From: Beroe ovata | Lineage: Eukaryota > Ctenophora > Nuda > Beroida > Beroidae | Length of the DNA stretch: 35,725 nucleotides | Assembly: GCA_946803715.1 (NCBI GenBank) | Contig: CAMPET010000167.1 | Span: 31,625 to 67,349, forward strand | Direction of reading: 5' to 3' | Shown: in pieces, positions 22,061-33,137 of the stretch | Numbering within the stretch: position 1 is the stretch's first letter | How the letters are laid out: each line of letters starts with the position of its first letter | The notes under the pieces: generated by a model | Seen by the model: the letters and a program-made list of their open reading frames with translations, nothing else | Told to the model about the DNA's origin: nothing | The model's database searches: none | Program-made: the position numbers and the translations under genes

Positions 22061-22665
22061 CCTGGGAAATAGATAAGAGGGAGTGAAGTGGAATTTGGAG
22101 TTTTTCACCAGGATCAGGCGATTGTGTATTCAACGGCAACTCAAACGAATGTAGTCCCCAAAGTTTTAAGTACTTAGTATCACTAACATCAACATAGATT
22201 ACTCGAACAACAGCACCAAACAAGGAACAGAAACAGAAACATAGTTTAAAAAGCTGATAAATAAATACTTATATAGACCTCCTATTAAGAGAATTAAAAG
22301 TTAATCAAATAATTTAAGAGCTGGCAGGCACAAACCTGCAGTTCGATAATGAATCGGACACAAATAACTTACTCGTTCAAAATTGCAGGAAATTCTACAT
22401 TCTACATAACAAATATCATAATCAAACAAATATTAAATTACAATTAAGTTCTCCTCAAATTATCCTGGCCGAAGGTTAAATAAATAATCCATATGCCATA
22501 CAATATTTTATGAACATGAATTCTTATCATGCAAAATTTGGATTTAGATCGATCTTTTCGTAAATTTTTGTCCCTTTTGTCTCGCTATATAATAGAGTTC
22601 ATTCATTTCCAATAAACAATATTCCCTGTCTAGTCAATATTCCCTATCAAGTCACGATCACTTTA
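22061..22665. other. Gap between PDCD7 and CENPV
   Basis: AT-rich DNA that should contain the PDCD7 promoter and 5' UTR and the CENPV 3' UTR. I see no coding exon and no TATA box that I trust. Confidence 0.45.
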
Positions 22666-23136
22666 TCATCTGCGGAAGAGCTTCACTTTTTGCACCTGAG
22701 GCGGGGGCGTGCTTGGCGTGTGTATTTTGATCGGTTCCCGCGATAGTTTCACAATATCCGATACCTGGATACACTCTTCCCAATTCCTCCCATCAAACTC
22801 CCTGTACACGATGTCAGTCACGTGACTCGTATCGATACAGTGCGGCATAACCCCCACACCGTCAGTATTAGATCGTGGCACATAGAAACTCTGCACGCCG
22901 CAGTGCTTGCAGAACATGTGTTTAGCTCGCCCCGTGTTGAACGTGTACGTGGCTAGGTGTTCCTCACAGTTTGGTCCCAGCTTGAACCTGGACGCTGGTA
23001 CTATGAAGTGGTGGTTCTGCTTCTTGGTGCAGATACTACAGTTACATCGCCAAACCTCGAGAACGGGTGGTGCTCTGACCGTGAATCTGACCCGGCCACA
23101 GTGACACGAGCCATGGTGGGTTAGGACGTCTGACAT
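22666..23136 (-). CDS. CENPV: CENPV-like GFA-domain protein
   Basis: An intronless frame of 156 residues. It begins a few residues before HHGSCHCGRVRF, which matches the start of the GFA domain of centromere protein V. The zinc-binding Cys sets are all present: CHCG, CNCSIC and CKHCG. KKQNHHFIVPASRFKL, TYTFNTGRAKHMFCKHCGVQ and SFYVPRSN match the human protein almost residue for residue. Human CENPV has a long disordered N-terminal extension; here the protein is essentially the domain alone, plus a Pro-rich basic tail. Vertebrate CENPV acts in centromere organisation and microtubule bundling, but the same fold occurs in small CENPV-like proteins of unknown role, so centromere function here is inference. 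Confidence 0.88.
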   Translation of the reverse strand: MSDVLTHHGSCHCGRVRFTVRAPPVLEVWRCNCSICTKKQNHHFIVPASRFKLGPNCEEHLATYTFNTGRAKHMFCKHCGVQSFYVPRSNTDGVGVMPHCIDTSHVTDIVYREFDGRNWEECIQVSDIVKLSREPIKIHTPSTPPPQVQKVKLFRR

Positions 23137-24037
23137 GAAGGCGACATGGGGGGCTAGAGTGGGGGACAGAGTGTCAGAGCGCTCTTGAATAGAACAGTGT
23201 ACAGAAAATTGTCATAGCGCTCTTGAATATAACAGTGTACAGTCTCTGCAGAAAATTGCCTGCAGAGTGTGACTGCAAGCATTAAACTGCATTAAAACCT
23301 TTAATATAGACTCCACAATAAATCGCACTGTATAAAAAGCATCGATTCTCTCTCACTGTGCGCGAGAATAGCACACCATATTGACTGGAACAACGCTCAC
23401 TTGTAACTCCCATTATTCAGTTCATCTCTCCAAAGCTATGAGGGTTAACTGAATAATGACCACATAAAGGCCATAGGTAAACCCTCATTTTACCCTAAAC
23501 CATCACAAGCAAACTCAGTAACCAAAAATTGAAGATTGGAACCCTATATTAGCGAGAAGTCTCAAAATTGAACTTGAACTGAATTTAAAGTGACAAGCGA
23601 TAAACGCTTCCTAAATAGATGTTGAAGCGACTACTTCATCCCAATATAATATAGCACCTAAATCGATTACACACGAGCGTTATAGAGCAGGGGTAAAACT
23701 ACAAGTAAAGTAAAATTTAAGAATAATATCGATCGAGGCAATTCATCATTATATACTGAGACGATTAATTACTATCGACCATTTACGTTACGTAACTCGT
23801 ACGAGGACTGAGAAATGGTGTTGCAATATCGGGCGGTGCTTCCATGACAATTACTCTCGATGCAAGCTCTTAGATCAATTTAATATTAAATGAAAGCTAA
23901 AACGGGCGTGGCGGTGAATGAGTTATGTGTGTTCTAATAATACACTGCTGATAAGAATTCAAACTCACCTGATTCATCACAATAAATATATAAAACGTGT
24001 CGACGGATAGAAATAGCATCTCAGTCACCGCCACTGC
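23137..24037. other. Gap between CENPV and POLR3H
   Basis: Contains a direct duplication of about 27 bases (agcgctcttgaata-aacagtgtac) at about 23178-23241. A 12-base hairpin, attattcagtt...aactgaataat, lies at about 23410-23458. No exon is supported. Confidence 0.5.
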
Positions 24038-24634
24038 TCATATGTTGTCTTCCTTCCACCAGCTAAGTAATCCCAGCCCTGGTTCACTGATTGTTCCGAT
24101 GATCTTCATGGGCGGCTGATCCCCCGCATCCCCCGTCTTCTTAGCCACATCCCTGAACTCCACCTTCACCACTCGGAACCTAATTTCCTCCCTCTCATCC
24201 ATGTAGAGATTGTGCGTCTCCCCGCCATCCTCATATTCCCAAATCCAGCAATTCTCCTCGGTATCGAACCTGTGGGGAGCCTGCAGGTACGCCTCCGGAA
24301 TGAACACATCCTCGAAAAATCCCAGCGTAACCCACAGCCCCTCCGGGCTGCTCCTCCGGACATGCCCCAGGAGCACCTCCTCCTCAAACGGACGGAAGAG
24401 GACGTACCGGAAGAGGACGGAAGTGTATGATCCCGCGTCCCCGGGAAACGAGAACGAATCCCCGATATCCAGGATGTCGTGCAGAGCAATGCATAGTCCG
24501 TGAGGGTAGAGTACCTTGTTAGCGAGCTTAGTGTTGAGTATCTCCTTGATAGCTCGGCCTTGCTCCAGTTTGAAAACAGAGGGGATTATCCCCACGTTGT
24601 TACGTAGTTCTATCAGTTGAAACATGGGGGTCAC
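24038..24634 (-). CDS. POLR3H: RNA polymerase III subunit RPC8 (RPC25, RPB7-like)
   Basis: An intronless frame of 198 residues (human 204). The N-terminal SHS2 half has KLANKVLYPHGLCIALHDI, matching human KLANKVVYNVGLCICLFDI. The OB-fold half has SPEGLWVTLGFFEDVFIP and WEYEDGGETHNLYMDEREEI. The C-terminus SEPGLGLLSWWKEDN matches human SEPGLGLLSWW. It pairs with RPC9 to form the Pol III stalk used in initiation at 5S, tRNA and U6 genes. Human RPC8 begins MFVLVEM, so the Met three codons in (24625, MFQLIEL) may be the true start. The gene lies head to tail 476 bases downstream of the POLR3C stop. Confidence 0.95.
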   Translation of the reverse strand: MTPMFQLIELRNNVGIIPSVFKLEQGRAIKEILNTKLANKVLYPHGLCIALHDILDIGDSFSFPGDAGSYTSVLFRYVLFRPFEEEVLLGHVRRSSPEGLWVTLGFFEDVFIPEAYLQAPHRFDTEENCWIWEYEDGGETHNLYMDEREEIRFRVVKVEFRDVAKKTGDAGDQPPMKIIGTISEPGLGLLSWWKEDNI

Positions 24635-25110
24635 GTGACGTAGAGTGAGTTTGTGTCACGTGATGGTAAAGTCACGCGTTACAGGGAGATATCACGGGAC
24701 TTGCTGCCACAGTATCGTCGTCATTTCCATCATTACATCTAAAATTGATTGGTGGTTTACCGAAATAGCTTTCGAATGACATTCATGTTTATCATGGTTT
24801 ATAGACCTAAAGGATTGTAATTGGTAGCAAAATAACATTATTCAAAACGGCGGTGTATCAAAAGAGAGCATCGCCAGAATAAATAATAAATGAAAAATCG
24901 CTTCCATTCCAAAGAGTCATGATAAAAACTAGCTCGTCAAGCACGTTCCTCAACCAGGAAAACGATCAAATTTGATAAACATACAGTACACTTTCTGACA
25001 TCTTGTCGCTCTAGGGGGCGAGAGCTAGGGGAGTTTATCAGACCAACACAGCACTGTTCCCAAAGTGCGTGAGTGCAGTGATACTGTCAAGTATGTTAAT
25101 CTCCCCCAAG
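24635..25110. other. POLR3C-POLR3H spacer
   Basis: Only 476 bases separate the proposed POLR3C stop from the POLR3H start, so this must hold the POLR3C 3' UTR and the POLR3H promoter. It includes two CACGTGA-type motifs just upstream of POLR3H (about 24632-24665). A short minus-strand stretch near 24948-24993 could be an alternative C-terminal exon of POLR3C. Confidence 0.4.
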
Positions 25111-25497
25111 TCAAGTCGTTTCACTAGCTTCATACATGTTCCTGGGCATGGGTAAAACAGATGTAGTGTCTAAAGGAAGTGATGCACTTGAATACAATAC
25201 GCAATTTCTAGAGTTACAACAAGTTGTTTGTTGTTTACACTTTACAGTCAGTGTAGTATGCATCTCTTCTACACACTCAGTATGATACAACGCAGATCTT
25301 TCCAACTATTATAACGCACAGCATCATTTCTCCTCTACAACAAAACGTATTCTTCAAAAAACACAACATCTCCCAAACACACAACATCGTCACACACACA
25401 CACGCACTCGCACGCACACACACTCACACGCACACACACAGACACAGACACACAGACACAGACACAGACACAGACACACACAGACACAGACAAACAN

Positions 25498-25551
<54 letters not shown>

Positions 25552-28500
25552 GCTGCATATTATTTACCTAGTTGTTGTTTCTCGCTGGATGTCAACATAT
25601 CCTCAAGTTCGCTTGGTGCTATACCCCGTTGCGTGGCCACTAACACAGCAGCATCAGCCCGCAATGACTTATCAACCAGCCTACTGTTCTCCTGAACACG
25701 TGGTTACTCGAGATACTGCAGCGTCTTCATGGCGTACGTCACTGTAGTAGTAGCGATTGTCACTGTACTGCAGTAACCATCGCTACTACTACAGTGACGC
25801 ACACTAAAGTAGTCAGTATACAGTGTAGAGAAGCGAATATTAATGTAGTAGAGGGAACATCACTCTTTCCCGATATCATGGCTGTAAAAAGATAGTAGTC
25901 TGGAGGAAATCAAAGAAGGTGCCCTCGCTCTAACTATAACAAGCGGCGCGATTGGTATTTGCCTAGAAAACTGCACACTAAAGTACCTACTAGAGCAAAC
26001 GTGCCCGCACGTTAAAAGATAGCAGTGGAATGGCGGAAAATCAGAGAAACTCGTCAAAAGACTTTGAGTTCGACGCTATTGGGATGCAAGACGTACAGTA
26101 TTGACAATTGACATGTATACTTCACCATCCGATTGATCTGACAACTGTGGATTATCATTAAATACGACGATAATGAGATACGTATTTATAATGAGGGAGC
26201 ATACTCCGTGAAATATAAAGCTGCTGTGTTAACTCCCACTTAGAACAGATCCGCAGGGTAATGAATACACTGTGGTGATTAACATGTTGTGCCACTCTCT
26301 CTTCAGCATGAGTATGGTGATTTGTAAAGTACATTACCTATGAATGTACATTGTACAATGTACAATGTACATGGTAAACTGTGTGCAATCACTGCGGATG
26401 GAAACATACCAAACTTGTCAGCCGTTATTAACCCATTATCAATACTATTTATTGACGACAAAAGAACAAGCAACAAAACTTACATCGAGTTTGCCTTTCC
26501 GTATCTCCATCAAGTTGAAAATCGCTTTGTAGCACACGTCGAGAAGTTTCAGGGTCAATTTTTCCAGGGGAACTTTGAACAGGTAGAATGTTCGGAGCGG
26601 CGAGAAATCAGGGGTCCTGTGCAACTCCTGTATCTCGAGGAAATTCTCAGTGTACAAGGTGTAGAGGAGCTCCTTAGCGTCTTTGTATGGCATGAGCGCT
26701 AGCTCAGACACCTATAATAGAGAACTGAACTGAATTATTGCTTCTCCGAACAACAATCACGAGAATAGTGTCATACTGCCATAGAAATCAGCCATAAAGG
26801 TGTTTCAATAGGTACCTCCATCTTTCATATCACATCAAAATGAGGTACCTGCTTCTGCTCTATCATGCTTTTAGCGAGCACAATAGCAAATATCCTGTGA
26901 CACTTTGGCCCAAATCTTTCTCTGACAATGGACGCAATGTGGTGCTTCGCATATTCTTGGTAGAAGTTAGCAAAGTTGACAAGGTATGACCCTCCACCGT
27001 ATTCATCTATCAGTTTCACTATTCCTGAGTAAAAGAAATGCTGAGTCTAGAGTCTGGAGTCTAGACTCTAGACTCTCAGTGCTCAAAAATGCCTTAATTC
27101 CCTAAGGTGTTGCATAGAAATATATTCTAATTATTTCTTGGTGCATATATTCAGACAATGCAGGAGTGCGGAGCTTTTAAGCAATCTTTACGACAAAACA
27201 TCGAAATTTTTAATCCCCTTGAATTTAAATGCGGCCTCGTCAGAAATCTAAAAAAGTTTCCGAAGGAAATATTTCTTGGGTATTTCAAACAATGGAAATC
27301 TTCATGGCTTTATTGCTTGAAATAAATCATATTTATATTTCGGAATAAAGTACTGTGAGGTCTTTATTCAATTGCGAAAATACCTACAGTGTGCTTCTTA
27401 CAACAAGCTTGAAAAAATGCGTGAAGCAAGTCCAAGCAAAGCGTTTATTTACTTCTTTTTTCTAAAAAATTTACAATACTTCATTAAAATGGTTCAAGAT
27501 CAAATTTTTCAGATTCGTGACTTACCTGATTCATTTTCTGTCAGAATATCTAGATAGCTTTTAGCAAAGTTCACTAACTCGGGATTCTTGTTCTTCAAAC
27601 CGTGAATAATCTGGAATACATCAATGAATAATCATCAATAATCAAACATATGTATTGAAATAATAGGTCTTTTAACTTATCAACACTACTTATTACAATC
27701 AAATTTGAGATTGAAAATGGAGTTGTATTCCGAAAATATTCCCGGTGTCAAGTTATTAAAATCAAGATTCAGTTATTAAAATTTAGTTAAATTATTTTGT
27801 CGCAGAGACCATATTCAAAATCAATCCATATCAAAAGGGTATGGATAACTTTATTCTAGTTTTACCGACTATAAGAGCAGTGTCACCTGGTCATAAGTTA
27901 CACTCGATGAACACTGAGACATGTCTCCACAAATCTGATTATCATTGGCGAGGATCACACTTACTACTTCACTTGCTCCTTCATCAATCCTATTCTTAAC
28001 AAATTCAATCTGTACATGCAAATGTGTTATGAACAACGTAGTTTGAACATGAATGGCATAACTTTTTATGACTTTGTTCACAAACTTGAATGAATATTGC
28101 ATATGTTCAAACGATATTTTCATTGAATAAGATAGGTTGGGCCTTGTCAATCATAGACCTACGATCTTTGCGTCTCTCATGAAGTTGAAAAATGTCTGGG
28201 TATTAACTCTCCACATTGATCCACCTGATGTTTTACATTTTTTCGGAGGTGGCTCGCCATTTTCTGGCAAAAAGTCCTCTGATTTCTCAATGAAGTTGCG
28301 TGATATCAAAACCTGTTTGGGGACATGCGGTGCTTACAGGCATCTAGATAATCGTATAAGTTTGCATGAATTTAGAAGATTCATTTCATCATTTTGGGCC
28401 ATCTGAAACAGCTATCACCTCAAAAACACTGTTGATTTTATCAGTATCAACACTCGATTGTTCTTTAGTGGTTGCTTTCATCCTGGTTATACTGGTTTCA

Positions 28501-29119
28501 AGCAGAATGTCTCGAGATGTTGACCCTTGGTGAAGCAGCTCTTCCAACATTACTTCAGCATCATCCCCATGCTGCTGCTTCACTATATTGACAAACATGG
28601 GGTAGAATGGAAGGTTTAGGGAATGCTGAATGTCAACAGTATACCAAACTGCTTGGTTCTTGTCACCACTCCCTTCGAATCTAAAAGATATGAATTATTT
28701 TGAAATTATTAAAGCAGACGAACAAAGTATAATTGCTTTAGAATTGCTGTACCTACCCATACATCAAGTATGATACATGATATCCTAAACTAGATTGTTA
28801 TCTATATGTGTAGCTTCCAAAAATCTTTTGAAGGGTATTCTAAGCATGATTAAGAAGCTGGGTTTGTTGCTGATAAATATTCCAAATCACCAGTGAAAAA
28901 CTTCTATTTGATGAGATGTGGAACTCACCTTATAAAGCGGTGTTTTATAAGGACACATAAGCACTGATTCACAGTTCTTTTGTCAAATCCAGTCTTCTCA
29001 ATAATATCCCTCATGTTGAGTCTTTTATGACTGAGAAGAACTGCAATGGCTTTAGCACAGATTACCCCAAACAAGTCATCAACAAGTGAAACAACTAACT
29101 GATGTATAGCTGTTGTCAT
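25111..29119 (-). CDS. POLR3C: RNA polymerase III subunit RPC3 (RPC82/RPC62)
   Basis: Nine exons: 28929-29119, 28419-28680, 28163-28312, 27887-28009, 27526-27610, 26849-27024, 26484-26711, 25568-25691 and 25111-25169, about 465 residues (human 534), with all phases consistent. Exon 1 carries the N-terminal winged helix, ending LCVLIKHRFI (human LCVLVQHNLV). Exon 3 has a KRxK-like basic linker (PPPKKCK). Exons 6-7 match best: IVRERFGPKCHRIFAIVL (human VVQERFGSRCARIFRLVL), MIEQKQ, and RTPDFSPLRTFYLFKV (human KTPDHAPSRTFYLYTV). Exon 8 ends in the conserved SEKQQL. RPC3 is part of the RPC3-RPC6-RPC7 initiation subcomplex and contacts promoter DNA and TFIIIB. The last exon (residues 447-465) is the least certain: it fits phase but not the human C-terminus. 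Confidence 0.9.
25387..25550. repeat. Compound CA/GACA microsatellite with one N
   Basis: CA and CAGA arrays followed by a pure CA run, with a single undetermined base at 25497. It lies in the last intron of POLR3C. Confidence 0.97.
25737..25799. repeat. Perfect 21-bp-arm hairpin in a POLR3C intron
   Basis: The left arm cgtcactgtagtagtagcga plus t (25737-25757) is exactly complementary to the right arm at 25779-25799. The 21-base spacer itself contains a partial copy of the arm (tgtcactgtactgcagt). A transcript from either strand would form a long stem. It sits 45 bases upstream of exon 8. Confidence 0.9.
27046..27079. repeat. Short palindromic repeat in a POLR3C intron
   Basis: Repeats of agtctagagtctggagtctagact form nested palindromes immediately upstream of exon 6 on the minus strand. 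I see no function. Confidence 0.7.
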
Positions 29120-30524
29120 GGTTGTGGCTACTGGAATAGTTTATCCTTTGAAATCAACTGTTTTGCAATATAGCCGCAATATCATCCTTATATTCATTGA
29201 AATGAATTGAATTGTAATATACTTTTACATCAGAATATCACAATGAATATTAACATTATTTATTTCCTCCCCAATTCCTTCCCATAACAGCCTCCCCCCT
29301 TTGCAGCCATTAGCTATAAAGAATTAAAGTGGCAGCAGATACTCCCAAACCTTCCTGGCAGGGTTTCATTCTTTGATAATAGATTGCAAATAATGCACTG
29401 TGTCAGAAATCTATGTACCTAACATTCCCTACTATACATAGGAAACATGGTTAGTAAGTGCACCAATACTCTATGGACACCACAGTAATAGGTTCAAATT
29501 TCAAGTGTATGAATTGTCAAACTAGACAATTGACTAAACTTTTGCTATGCTAGCAAATTTATCCTGACACAAACTGCTTTGCAGTTTGCATCAGCATTTT
29601 AGTGGTCATGCTTAAATGGCTAAAATAGTGAAACCATATAAAATAAGTCGAACTGCCAGTTATGGGAGGTACAAGGACAGAAGTATGAGGGCTGAGTTCA
29701 AAAAGTGTAGAACCAGTATTTTGCAAGAATATGCTATGGTCTGTTGTTGTAACAAAGTCATCATCAAATATTTTATTCCAACTCAATAATAAGCCACAGA
29801 AATTGGAGATGAATTCTTCACTTTGGTAACATTGAAAGATTCAAGCTGATTAAAAACTGCCAGTTAAAACTTGTCTGGCAATGCTAGACTGCTGATGCAA
29901 GCTTCTTCATAGCTCTGTTATCTTGCAACAATTATCAGTATCACAATACAGTGCTCACTACATCAACTCAGGTATATTGAATCAAACTTTCAAAGGCATT
30001 GCATAATGCACTGTTTTGAAAGCAGGAAAGGTCCAGTCACTGACTAAGTAGACTCACTGATGAAGTTGAAAAAGAACTCAGGGGTCCCATTTATGGCAGA
30101 CTTGTCATGGAAGATGATAATAAATAAACGAATGTGTGCCGCTTGCAAGATTGGACAGATGAAGTCTATGCTATTGAATCATGGAGGAAGAAAAAGCTGA
30201 ACTCAGTCAAGGACACGGTCAAGTCTGATCTCAATGAACATTGCACAATGGACTTGGGCAAGCAGCAAAGAACTACCAGCAAAGGAGTGTTCCTGCGAAG
30301 AGTGTTCAGAACGCAGTAAAATTGTAATTGATGATGATTTGAGGAGTAAAAACTGTCCACTGTTTTTTTACCCGTGTCAATGGTATCTGTCCGGCGTCCG
30401 AGTGTCCGCTGTTTCTTGTGCACGTAAGAAACAATGGACAAATTATTTCATTGATTTATGTGGCAACTTCTTCTCGCTTCACGCGCCATCATTTCAGCCT
30501 TTGTCTGACTCTGAGAATAAGTTT

Positions 30525-30840
30525 GCGCCGCGCGCGCGAAACGAAATTCTCGACAGATCAGAGTTGATCGACAATGTTGATCGATGAAATGAATTATATG
30601 AATAAGAATTCATGGCTAGACCGCGAAGCGGTTAGCGTCGCGTCTGAGAATATAAGTCTATTGCGCCGCGCGCGCAGCGGCAGAATTGAATTAGAACGTA
30701 ATTTTTGTGCACACGTTGCGCGCCCCTATTCTACTCAGTGAACTGAAAAGTCGTAGAAACGAGACGCGCAGCGGAGACCACGGAGACGCGCACGGAAACC
30801 ACGGAGACGCGCAGCGCGCGCGGAGTATTTGGGTCACGCA
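30525..30840. repeat. CpG-rich block with short direct repeats
   Basis: CGCGCG runs, a ccgcgaagcgg palindrome, and two to three copies of a GGAGACGCGCA-type unit (about 30758-30815). The block is bracketed by imperfect direct repeats ending tcgatgaaat (about 30548-30590 and 30857-30895). It stands out sharply against AT-rich surroundings. Confidence 0.6.
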
Positions 30841-31070
30841 GCGCGGGAACAGTAATTTTTGACAGGAAATCGATTGATATTGTCGATCGATGAAATCCTA
30901 CAAGGAAAATTGGCATAATTATAATTAATTAATGCATAATATCAGTGTTGTTCATGTTAAATGCAAATTAAAATGATAATTAATTGTTAATGCAATGCAA
31001 TTATCATTTACAATTATATATTTGATATTCAATATTGAAAACGGTCGTATGAAAATTGAAAATATATCAA

Positions 31071-31159
31071 TGACCCCCTGGCCCTACTGACACCCTGTTG
31101 ACCCCCTGCACTGCTGCACTGCCTGACCCCATGGTGACCCCCCACTGACCCCCTGGTGA
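31071..31159. repeat. Degenerate TGACCCCCTG minisatellite
   Basis: At least six imperfect copies of a tgaccccctg-like unit of 9-15 bases, strongly C-rich on the plus strand. Confidence 0.75.
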
Positions 31160-31184
31160 ACAATATTAAAAACATTAAAATCAT

Positions 31185-31211
31185 ACTTTAAGTTTAAGTT
31201 TAACTTAAAGT
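31185..31211. terminator. Palindrome just 3' of the RRM gene
   Basis: actttaagtt and aacttaaagt form a 10-base inverted repeat six bases past the stop codon of the RRM gene. In a eukaryotic transcript this would be a 3' UTR stem, so a terminator role is only a guess. Confidence 0.3.
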
Positions 31212-31216
31212 TAAAA

Positions 31217-32437
31217 TTAAATAGAAGGATGATAGTGGCTTATGAGGAAGGGAGGGCCCCAAGAGTAGAAAACAAAGCAGTTGTGATGGTCAATTGAGTT
31301 CTGCGTTCTAATGGAGCTTGATAATGCAGCAGCAGATTCTTCTTCATGAACAATTTCTGATGTTGGAGCAGGGAGTGGTGTATAAGAAGTTTTGCTCAGC
31401 CTCTTTCTGGCATCAGTTCCATTCTGTGACTCTCTGCAAGTGCAAGCAATTATGTCAAAGTCTCGCTCAAAGTCAAATTCGATTGAGAATATTAAGTTAT
31501 TCGATGATCAGATATTCTCAAGATCAATGTGGAATTATTGAAAGACTCACACAAATCGACAGTTGTGATCGTTGTTGTACACTTCATTGGTGGAAATCCT
31601 ACTGAGGATGAAGTACTGTTCACGTATTCTCCGGTGTGCACTCTTGAAGGTCAGGAAAACGCCTGACTGGTCGATACGAGGTCGGGACCAGCTCGTTGTG
31701 GTTGTTATACTGCGAGATACACACCGTAGAGGGACCCACAGCTTGCCCTGCGAGATTGTGTCCAGCTCAGAGTTGAATCACCATCAGTTACAGTATGAGT
31801 AAACAATTACAAATGCAATTGCATTATAAATATAATTGTGTGAATGTGATGATTTGGGACTCTTTAGGCTCATACCATGTTAACAAGTCTCTGAGCACTT
31901 TTGAAGCCCCTGTTTGACCGCTCACAATCCAGAAATCCATAGCCAAGACTCCGCCCTGTTTGGTCCCTGATTACCTTCAGATCTTCTGAAACAGATACAG
32001 GTAGGATACAGGTAGGTGGTGAAACTTCCAGTTCCACTTCCACTTCCAGATGGGTGGGTTCACTCTCATTGTTCATACGCATCGCATGTCCAATGTCAAA
32101 ATTTTCTTTACTTCACCCACACGTTATTCGAAAATGTGATTGCAGACTATAATAGTCGAAACCGTGACTGATAGTGAGATTTCAAAAACCAGGTTTACCC
32201 GTGTAAAAGCCAGCATCCTGCAAATAACGCAACACAACGTCCTCTTTAACCTAAAATAGATCATAGCATTAGTTGTGAGTTTGGGTAGAAATAGGACTGA
32301 AACTTTTTCCAGCTTCTTATGATTACATCAAAACAAGAAGAAATATGGTTGTGTCTACAGCAAAAGATCATAGTTACCAGATGTGGAATGTTGCCCACAA
32401 AAACTCTAGCTTCTACTTTGAATTGATCGCGATTCAT
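31217..32437 (-). CDS. Single-RRM RNA-binding protein
   Basis: Five exons: 32378-32437, 32199-32250, 31876-31985, 31624-31709 and 31217-31433, 174 residues in consistent phase (0,1,0,2). Residues about 9-95 form one RRM: RNP2 is VFVGNI and RNP1 is RSLGYGFLD, split across three exons. The second helix SAQRLVNMYNN and the closing LVPTSYRPVRRF resemble the first RRM of SECp43/TRNAU1AP-type proteins (AEK-x-LHKINGKPLPG-x-x-PAKRF), but that family has two RRMs and this gene shows one. The C-terminal half is Ser/Glu-rich and probably disordered. The ORF stays open upstream to a Met at 32522-32524; I chose 32437 because the RRM begins right after it. The exon 4 acceptor (tatctcgcag at 31710) was chosen by phase. 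Confidence 0.65.
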
Positions 32438-33100
32438 TTGCGTTCTTCGACAGGACCTAACCGATAGGAAATCAAAATTAAATTGAGGAAGACTAGAATC
32501 AGTAATTAGATGGAGAATGAGCAAGATGAAACGTCAAATTTAAGTTGCATTATGTATATAATAGGATTAGTTCCAAGTCTAATATAAGATTAAGAGGAAA
32601 AGATGTTGACAGTGATCACCATGGACCATAGTTAGCAAAATTGTATATAGCCAGAAATCGCAAATCAACAGCATTCCTCTATTTCTAAAAGCTGAAGCTC
32701 TAATAAAGGCTAGTGGCTACCGCAAATTTGATATGATCATGAAGAAACCAGCACTAAAGACCAGATAGAAACAATGTTTGAAACATCACGAGAAGGAGAA
32801 ACCAAACGTTAAAGTGAAACAGATAATACAGCTGAAATAACACCGCAAAAACCTCTCACAGACTTTCCCACGGGAAACTGTTGGCAATGTGTAACCCTCT
32901 CATTCCTCCACGCGCCAAAACAATGTCACGTGACATGATCAGTAAGAGTCACGTGGGACGCGCAGCACTGAGAAACGAGAATGGATGATGGAGTGCGTGT
33001 GTATTGAGTGTGTACTGGGTCAGAGTGTGTTAGCGTGTGTACTGGTTCAGATTGTGAGTGTGTGTGCGTGTGTACTGTGTGTGCGTTTGTGTATTATAGC

Positions 33101-33137
<37 letters not shown>

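Larger units (their letters stand above)
29120..31184. other. POLR3C upstream region, CpG-rich block and minisatellite
   Basis: Immediately upstream of POLR3C the DNA is AT-rich without a clear exon. Frames at 29559-29786 minus and 30134-30587 plus are possible exon fragments but lack recognised motifs and phase partners. A CpG-rich block spans about 30525-30840, and a GACCCCCTG-type repeat spans about 31071-31159. Confidence 0.4.

Noticed and set aside
24948-24993. Alternative C-terminal exon for POLR3C with an LIVFLVEERA-like end
   Set aside because: Faintly resembles the human ETIFLLESYI end, but I could not find a clean acceptor in matching phase; the exon at 25111-25169 fits phase better.
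29559-29786. 75-residue minus-strand frame upstream of POLR3C
   Set aside because: No motif, and no splice junction linking it to POLR3C, whose start codon at 29119 matches the family.
30134-30587. Plus-strand frames with a few Cys pairs
   Set aside because: The frames are broken, have no recognisable zinc-finger spacing, and run into the CpG-rich repeat block.
31572-31802. Plus-strand 76-residue frame
   Set aside because: Antisense shadow of exon 4 of the minus-strand RRM gene.
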